Assembly (NCBI RefSeq): GCF_024228675.1
Contig: NZ_CP100461.1
Coordinates: 2,167,398-2,231,397 of the forward strand
Source: Salinigranum marinum
GTDB lineage: Archaea; Halobacteriota; Halobacteria; Halobacteriales; Haloferacaceae
DNA length: 64,000 nucleotides
Reading direction: 5' to 3'
In this document: piece after piece, positions 58,984-64,000 of the stretch
Layout of the letters: every line of letters starts with the position of its first letter
Position numbering within the stretch: position 1 is the stretch's first letter
Position numbers and translations under genes: made by a program
Notes under the pieces: generated by a model
What the model saw: only the letters and a program-made list of their open reading frames with translations
The model's database searches: none
What the model was told of the DNA's origin: nothing

Positions 58984-59763
58984 TCAGTAGACGGCCACGT
59001 CGTCGAACCGGCCGCGGTAGGCGATGTGACGGGGGTGTGTCGGCTCCATCCCCGACAGCAGGAGTCGGTCGAGCTTCCCCCAGGTGTTCTCGTAGCCCAG
59101 ATGTGAGAACTCGACCAGACCGCGGAGTCGGTGGTTCGGACCGGACCGGCGCATCACGCGTCGCGGACGGCCCTCACGCAGGGCGCGGACGAGCGCCGTC
59201 TCGTCGTCGATCACGCCGTCGAACGCCGTCCACGCCTCGCCGACCGTCGCGTGCAGGTGGGCGTACGACGAGCCGAAGCCGGGGAGGCCCGTCTCGCGGA
59301 CGATCCGTCCCATCGCCCGGTTCTGCCACGGCAGGCACTTCGCGTTGTAGCGTTCGAGGGCGCAGATCGCGTCGCGGTTGGCCCGGACGTCCGCGGCGTC
59401 GAGGCTCACGTTCAGGAGTTCGGGATGCGGGACGAGGAGGGCCGCACCCTGGCGTCTGCACTCGTCGATCGCGCCGTCGAAGCTGATGAAGTCGGGGACG
59501 GGATCGGTGAGCCCCACCGCGAGGACGTGCTTGCGGTCGCGCCACGACCCGGTGAACAGTTCACGGCCGGGGACGACGAGCAGGTCGTCGTCGGTGAACG
59601 ACCGCGCGCGGGCGCGGATGTCGCCCAGTCGGGTGAAGTGGGGCGCGTAGACGAGGACGTCGAGGCCGCGGGCTTTCGCCCGCTCGACGACGCGGTCGTC
59701 GAGGATCTTCACGTGCATGTCGACCCGTGTCTCGCTCCCGTCCGCGTGCGCCTCGCGCGTCAC
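58984..59763 (-). CDS. PHP-domain phosphoesterase
   Basis: A 259-residue PHP-type hydrolase from the GTG at 59763 (MTREAHADGSETRVDMHVKI). Metal ligands are spread as in the family: VDMHVKILD, LVYAPHFTRLGDIR, VPGRELFTGSW, LLVPHPELLNVS and FGSSYAHLHATVGEAW. The C-terminus FSHLGYENTWGKLDRLLLSG follows. Family members cut phosphoesters on nucleotides or sugars; the substrate is not known. It converges on the YdjM-like gene with about 50 bases between the stops. Confidence 0.8.
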   Translation of the reverse strand: MTREAHADGSETRVDMHVKILDDRVVERAKARGLDVLVYAPHFTRLGDIRARARSFTDDDLLVVPGRELFTGSWRDRKHVLAVGLTDPVPDFISFDGAIDECRRQGAALLVPHPELLNVSLDAADVRANRDAICALERYNAKCLPWQNRAMGRIVRETGLPGFGSSYAHLHATVGEAWTAFDGVIDDETALVRALREGRPRRVMRRSGPNHRLRGLVEFSHLGYENTWGKLDRLLLSGMEPTHPRHIAYRGRFDDVAVY

Positions 59764-59925
59764 GACAGCCCCGTGGGACAGTCGGCAGTTAGTGGTTGCT
59801 ATTCGGGGCCGAACTCCGTGACGGCGACTGCCCGCTCGTCGTCACGAGAGCCGGGTCACGCCGGGAGCACGCAGCCCGACCGTGGCCGCGAAACCGTTTT
59901 CACCGCCGGCCGTAACGTCCAGTGT

Positions 59926-60225
59926 ATGTCCGCCTGGCAGTGCGCCATCCGCGGCTGTGGTGCGCAGTTCCCCGACGCCGAAGCGACGATCCGCCACCAG
60001 GCCACGGCACACGACACCCACACGTGTCGGATCTGCGACGCGGACGTCCCGGAGGGTTACTTCGCGATCCGCCACGCGCTCGACGAACACAGCCGCGCGG
60101 AGTACGTCCGCGCGTACGAGTTCGACGCCGACGCCGTCCGCGAGCGCGAGTGGGTGAAGACAGTGGTCGAATCCGCAGTCGACGTCGACGACCTGGCCGA
60201 ACAGTTGGCCGACGACGAGGGCTGA
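59926..60225 (+). CDS. Small C2H2/C2HC-like zinc-finger protein (DUF7565-like)
   Basis: A 99-residue protein from the ATG at 59926 (MSAWQCAIRGCGAQFPDAEA). It has CAIRGCG with a later HQATAHDTHTC and CRICDADVPEGYFAIRHALD, giving two adjacent C2H2-like zinc sites. The C-terminal half is helical and acidic. An AAACCGTTTTC stretch about 26 bases before the ATG fits a promoter. The related family in my memory is DUF7565. It may bind nucleic acid. Confidence 0.65.
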   Translation: MSAWQCAIRGCGAQFPDAEATIRHQATAHDTHTCRICDADVPEGYFAIRHALDEHSRAEYVRAYEFDADAVREREWVKTVVESAVDVDDLAEQLADDEG

Positions 60226-60400
60226 GCCGGGCGTCGACCCCGGTGCGTCGGTCTGCGGTGAACGCATTCGGCCCTCCACGGGTCGCGTCGGTCACGCCGA
60301 CGCCGGGCGGTCGACGACGGGCCAAACGGACGCCCCGTCGGTGGATGACTCTGAAGGTCGGAGACGACACACGGTGCGAAACGTGGACCGGACCGAGGAA

Positions 60401-60853
60401 CTACCGTTCTTCGCTGTCGAGCACGCGGATCTGGTCCCCGCGGACCGTCACCGGGATCGGGACGGTGGCCTCGTACAGTTCGACGGTGACCTGATCCTTG
60501 CCCTCGTCGATCCGCTGGACGCGTGCCTTCTCGCCCTTGAACGGGCCGGAGACGAGTTCAACGATGTCGCCCTCGGCGATCCCCTCGACGTCGGGCGTCG
60601 GCGAGAGGAAGTGCTCCACCTCGGCCATCGACGATTGTCCGACACTGCCCCCGGAACCGACGAGGCCGCGGGCGTGCGGGATCTCCTCCAGCACGCGCTC
60701 GATGACCGCGTTGTTGTCGGCCTCGACCATCACGTACGAGGTCAACGAGTCCGGCGCGAGGACGGCGTGGATCTCCCGCTCTTCACGGTTGGCGATCATG
60801 TCCGCGACCGTTCGCTCCTGGCTCGCGGTGGTCTTGACGGCGAAGATCGGCAT
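60401..60853 (-). CDS. spt5: Transcription elongation factor Spt5
   Basis: A 150-residue archaeal Spt5/NusG. The NGN domain (1-85; [40 protein letters not shown]) clamps RNA polymerase on DNA, and the KOW domain (about 90-130; [20 protein letters not shown]) follows. Its start is three bases after the secE stop (60856-60858 on the other reading), so the two genes are a tight pair, as is usual in archaea. Confidence 0.93.
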   Translation of the reverse strand: MPIFAVKTTASQERTVADMIANREEREIHAVLAPDSLTSYVMVEADNNAVIERVLEEIPHARGLVGSGGSVGQSSMAEVEHFLSPTPDVEGIAEGDIVELVSGPFKGEKARVQRIDEGKDQVTVELYEATVPIPVTVRGDQIRVLDSEER

Positions 60854-60855
60854 CG

Positions 60856-61029
60856 CTACACGCCCCCGGGAAGGAAGCTCATGATCGCGAAGATGAGAAA
60901 GCCGAGGAGCCCGACGAGGAAGATGCCGGCCCCGGCGATCTTCGAGATCTGGGAGAACTCTCCCCAGGAGGGCGTCGACGCGAGCTTCAACACCCGAACG
61001 TAGCTGTTGAGATCGTACTTGACGTCCAT
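60856..61029 (-). CDS. secE: SecE preprotein translocase subunit
   Basis: A 57-residue protein starting [20 protein letters not shown], with an amphipathic helix and one membrane helix (about 32-53; [20 protein letters not shown]). It is the small essential subunit of the SecYEG/Sec61 channel. Length and topology match archaeal SecE/Sec61-gamma. A TATA-like GATAGAAAAAG (61058-61069) lies about 30 bases upstream of its ATG. spt5 follows within three bases. Confidence 0.9.
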   Translation of the reverse strand: MDVKYDLNSYVRVLKLASTPSWGEFSQISKIAGAGIFLVGLLGFLIFAIMSFLPGGV

Positions 61030-61057
61030 GGTCTGTTGCCAGCGCTAGGGTGGCGGG

Positions 61058-61069
61058 CTTTTTCTATCT
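61058..61069 (-). promoter_or_regulatory. TATA element for secE-spt5
   Basis: On the minus strand the sequence reads AGATAGAAAAAG, about 30 bases before the secE ATG, a haloarchaeal TATA match that would drive the secE-spt5 pair. Confidence 0.45.
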
Positions 61070-61707
61070 ATTGATGCGCGCGGCGGTCGGGCCGAACCGC
61101 CGGAGCAGGACGAACCGAATATCCGATCGAAGCGAACGTCTCGATTCGAGACGCATATCGTTAGTTACTCACACGGCTCCCGGTGACTGTCCCGTGGCAA
61201 CGCAAGACAGCGGCCGGGCGGTTTCCATCGCGTCTTTCCCCCGAGGCGAGACCGGTGATGGACCCCCCGGGTCATTCCCTCCCCCACTCGGTTAGCAGAT
61301 CGGAATGAGGCGCGGTCCGCTCAACGAAACACCCCTTTCCCCCCTTGTGACTCTGGTCACGGCCGGGGCCTCACTCCACATCACTCCAAGTCTTATGAGT
61401 AGATATACATTACTAGATTCACAATTAATACGTTGTAACAAACGGTGTATACCGGGTTGACGCTGTTTGTTCAACAGATGAAAGGTAATGAAGATACGAC
61501 TGTACTGACGAAGTAACACGCTAGACCAACGGCTGTGATGATTGGCGACGATGTCTGGACTAGTAATCTCGAGCCCCGAGTTCGGTTGGTTCGTCGGTCG
61601 TCCGCGCGAGATCTGTCGTATTCGTCGTGATTGTCTCGGTGTGGGTCACTCAAATGCGTGCTTGACCGTATCGAACGCATTTATCCGTGTAGCTGGTAGG
61701 CGCTCGT
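61070..61707. other. 638-base gene-free stretch with AT-rich part
   Basis: Nothing coding is convincing; small frames in it have no family pattern. The part from 61370 to 61530 is clearly AT-rich against the flanks. Since ftsZ1 and secE-spt5 are usually close neighbours in haloarchaea, this stretch and the next gene look like inserted material. Confidence 0.5.
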
Positions 61708-62214
61708 ATGGAACGCCGGTTCGTTCTGACTGTTTTAGCGACGGCGATTCTCCCCGCTGCTGGGTGTCTCGAAGCGCCGGTACGTGACGGTGGGTCGTCC
61801 ACCTGTGCCGGAACTGACGACCTCTCTCTGGAGGCGGAAACCGACGAGTTCGTGGTCGATACCGGAGACGATACTGTCGAAACCCTTACTTTCACACTCC
61901 GGAACCGAGCCTCGTGTTCGGTGACTGTCGCTCCCAGCGGTTGGCGGATCGAAGGCGAGGGGGCGAACGGAGAAACCGTCGCACGTGGAGACGGGAGTTC
62001 CAGCGAACGAACACTCGACACCGGTGAGACGCACCGGTGGTCGTTGAGCCTCACTCCGCACCCGACGCCGTACACAGAAGAAACGACGTACGTCGTGGCA
62101 GACCTCGAGGAGGGAACCTACGAGTTCGTCGTTACCTGCTCTCTCACGGGGCAGAATCGGGTGACACGGAAGGCCGGTTTCGGGGTCGTGAAACGGACGA
62201 GTACTCGACAGTAG
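61708..62214 (+). CDS. Secreted lipoprotein with beta-sandwich-like domain
   Basis: A 168-residue protein. The N-terminus MERRFVLTVLATAILPAAGC has a signal with lipobox PAAGC (Cys20). The mature part has a conserved-looking C(VTVAPSGWRIEGEG) region with a few Cys, ending CSLTGQNRVTRKAGFGVV, and is beta-rich like intracellular-proteinase-inhibitor-like or lipoprotein domains. Function unknown. It lies between secE and ftsZ1, in the atypical stretch of this region. Confidence 0.65.
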   Translation: MERRFVLTVLATAILPAAGCLEAPVRDGGSSTCAGTDDLSLEAETDEFVVDTGDDTVETLTFTLRNRASCSVTVAPSGWRIEGEGANGETVARGDGSSSERTLDTGETHRWSLSLTPHPTPYTEETTYVVADLEEGTYEFVVTCSLTGQNRVTRKAGFGVVKRTSTRQ

Positions 62215-62405
62215 CGGTCGCTCAGGTCCACCAAGCACTCGTGGGGGAATCGAATTCGGGCGTCACAGGCCAGCCCGTTCTCACCGTAGAAGCCGGGGCC
62301 GAACACGAACCGCGGGAGAACGACATCGGCCTCGTCCAGCGCCGCGGTGACAGCCGGGTGGTCACGTATCCGAAGCTCCTCACGGTGCCAGACGACGGCT
62401 CCCGA
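62211..62405 (-). pseudogene. Photolyase/cryptochrome N-terminal fragment
   Basis: On the minus strand the frame reads GAVVWHREELRIRDHPAVTA, then LDEADVVLPRFVFGPGFYGE, and NGLACDARIRFPHECLVDLS. This matches the first ~65 residues of DNA photolyases (the WHR.DLR..DN start, then VPVFVF, then RxxFLxEcLxdL). The FAD-binding C-terminal domain is absent, and the frame passes straight into unrelated sequence. It is a remnant of a light-dependent repair gene. Confidence 0.7.
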
Positions 62406-62760
62406 CACCTCGCCGTCCACGAACCGCTCCGCCGTCTTGCTATCGCCCCCACGCACTCTCGTGGTGAGGGGACTGTCGTCGGAACCGGCGGGTCCGGCTG
62501 GCCGTCGGTCACGGAACAGTCTGCCCCGTCGAACAGCAAAAGTCGTCGCATCCGGACAACGCCGTGCGGAGCTTCGAGTGCGGGAGCCGCTCCCTCGGAT
62601 CACGGTCGCGGTTGGTCGGGCCGATCGATGGATCGACCCGCTATCCGTACTCCCTGCGGAGACGATGGCTGCGCGTTGAATATGGTCGCGTCCGCAGCAC
62701 GCCCGTCGAAACGTCGGAGTGTCGGCCTCGAAGAAACGACGGGATGGATCGAGTGTCGCG
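62406..62760. other. 355-base stretch between photolyase remnant and ftsZ1
   Basis: No gene I can support. It reads like degenerate host-type GC-rich DNA and may hold more of the lost photolyase locus, but no motif could be recognised. Confidence 0.4.
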
Positions 62761-63894
62761 CTACTCGACGAAGTCGATGTCGTCCGCGGCGTCGACCTGC
62801 GGCTGGACGTCGCTCCGGCCGTAGATCTGCGGCGAGTCCACACCGGTGACGACGATCATCGTCCGCATCGAGCCGTCGAGCTCCTCGTCGATCGAGGTGC
62901 CCCAGATGATGCGCGCCTCGGGGTCGATCCGCTCGTAGATCTCCTCGACGACGCCCTCGGCCTCCTCGATGGACATATCGGAGCCGCCGGTGACGTTGAC
63001 CAGGGCGGAGTTCGCTCCGGAGATGTCCACGTCCAAGAGTGGCGAGCGGAGCGCGCTCTTGACCGAGTCCTGGGCCTTCTGTTCCGAGTCGGACTCGCCG
63101 AGGCCGATCATCGCAACGCCCCCGCGCTCCATCACGGTCTTCACGTCGGCGAAGTCGAGGTTGACGAGCCCGGGTTTCGTGATGAGCTCCGTGATGCCCT
63201 TCACCGAGCGCATCAACACCTCGTCGCTGACTTTGAACGCCTGCTTGACGGGGAGCTTCCCGACCGCGTCCAGCAGCCGGTCGTTCGGGACGACGATGAC
63301 GGTGTCGGCCACGTCGCGGAGCCGCTCTAACCCCGCTTCGGCGTTCGTCCGTCGTACTTCGCCTTCGGCGGTGAAGGGCGTGGTAACGATGGCGATGGTG
63401 AGCGCGCCGGCCTCGCGGGCGGCTTTCGCGACGACCGGGGCCGAGCCGGTTCCCGTGCCGCCGCCGAGTCCGGCGGTGACGAACACCATGTCCGACCCCT
63501 GGATCGAGTCGTGGATGTCCTCCTGGGACTCCAGCGCCGCCTCCTCACCCACCTGCGGCAGTGACCCGGCACCGCGCCCCTGGGTCTTCTGCTCGCCGAT
63601 CAGGATCTTGGTGTCGGCCTCGACGTTCACCAGGTGTTGGACGTCCGTGTTGGCGGCGACGAGTTTCGCGCCCTTGATCCCCTCCTCGGCCATCCGGTTG
63701 ACCGTGTTCCCGCCGGCACCGCCGCAGCCGACGACCGTGATGTTCGTCTGCAGGTCCCGGAGAACGTCCTGCAGTTCCTCGTCCGTCATCGTTCCCGTCG
63801 GTCCAGTCGAAGAAGACGGTCCGTCGACGTCGTGTGTCGTCCCATCCTCCATCCCTTCGGCCTCATCGATTGCGTTGTCGACGATGGAGTCCAT
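62761..63894 (-). CDS. ftsZ1: Cell-division GTPase FtsZ1
   Basis: A 377-residue archaeal FtsZ that polymerises at mid-cell to organise division. An acidic N-terminal extension (1-50; [20 protein letters not shown]) precedes the Rossmann nucleotide site ([20 protein letters not shown] at 54-73) and the tubulin signature GGGTGTG (144-150). The T7 loop is [20 protein letters not shown]. The C-terminus ends [14 protein letters not shown], like the short tail of FtsZ1. The ATG at 63894 is chosen because the acidic extension belongs to this branch. It is 1.7 kb from secE on the same strand. Confidence 0.93.
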   Translation of the reverse strand: MDSIVDNAIDEAEGMEDGTTHDVDGPSSSTGPTGTMTDEELQDVLRDLQTNITVVGCGGAGGNTVNRMAEEGIKGAKLVAANTDVQHLVNVEADTKILIGEQKTQGRGAGSLPQVGEEAALESQEDIHDSIQGSDMVFVTAGLGGGTGTGSAPVVAKAAREAGALTIAIVTTPFTAEGEVRRTNAEAGLERLRDVADTVIVVPNDRLLDAVGKLPVKQAFKVSDEVLMRSVKGITELITKPGLVNLDFADVKTVMERGGVAMIGLGESDSEQKAQDSVKSALRSPLLDVDISGANSALVNVTGGSDMSIEEAEGVVEEIYERIDPEARIIWGTSIDEELDGSMRTMIVVTGVDSPQIYGRSDVQPQVDAADDIDFVE

Positions 63895-64000
63895 ACGTTA
63901 TGCACCCCTGTTCCGGACGGAGCCTCATTACCTTTCCCCTGATGTCATACGCCCGTCTGACGCGCTCTCTGGCGATTAAGCGGAGCTTATACCCGGAAGT

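Noticed and set aside
1-64000. tRNA or rRNA genes
   Set aside because: No cloverleaf-like sequence or conserved T-loop was recognised by eye, and no rRNA motif; a covariance search was not possible.

Overview
The window is chromosomal DNA from a halophilic archaeon of the class Halobacteria. The evidence is very GC-rich coding DNA with acidic proteins, Tat/lipobox secreted proteins, an archaeal information-processing set (TFB, SecE-Spt5, PolX, NreA, archaeal MetG), FtsZ1 and CetZ tubulin-family proteins, small zinc-finger proteins, and promoters with a TATA element about 25-30 bases before leaderless starts. Genus cannot be fixed from the sequence alone.

Layout. 0-17.9 kb is housekeeping sequence: central carbon genes (pyruvate kinase, PEP synthase, an isolated E1-alpha dehydrogenase subunit), an isolated cytochrome b C-terminal subunit, MetG, a PAS histidine kinase, small zinc-finger proteins, a J-domain membrane protein and a phosphoesterase. 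A perfect 28-bp tandem array (8.6 copies) lies just before the E1-alpha promoter. 18.2-21.3 kb is an AT-rich integrative element that has split a 52-codon zinc-finger gene. It carries a tyrosine recombinase fused to an HNH-type domain, a small coiled-coil partner gene, a lipoprotein gene and a complete second copy of the split gene with its own promoter. 21.5-32.6 kb holds stress, repair and metabolic genes (Hsp20, creatininase family, DoxX, NUDIX, GpgS-like glycosyltransferase, MFS, aldo/keto reductase, DHH phosphoesterase).

32.8-35.3 kb looks like a decayed secretion/pilus-type locus: a coiled-coil gene with an apparent frameshift and fused or truncated pilus-associated proteins, without the ATPase and membrane-platform genes normally expected. 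35.4-48.8 kb contains CetZ, an alkaline-phosphatase-superfamily enzyme, a DNA-repair run (PolX, Mut7-C, NreA), a TFB without zinc-ribbon cysteines, RNase HI and an IS605-type end remnant at 41.5 kb. 48.8-60.2 kb carries PadR, inorganic pyrophosphatase, nitronate monooxygenase-like, rhomboid, endonuclease V, ArsA, aminotransferase and PHP genes. The last 3.6 kb has spt5-secE and ftsZ1, separated by AT-rich DNA with a lipoprotein gene and a photolyase fragment, which points to insertion and decay inside a normally compact neighbourhood.

Most genes are single units or two-gene overlapping pairs. The clearest transcription units are coiled-coil gene + integrase, gpgS-like + its downstream partner, DUF5788-like + polX + Mut7-C, rnhA + its partner, rhomboid + endonuclease V, and secE + spt5. 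Family names given as DUF numbers are from memory of haloarchaeal families and were not checked by search.
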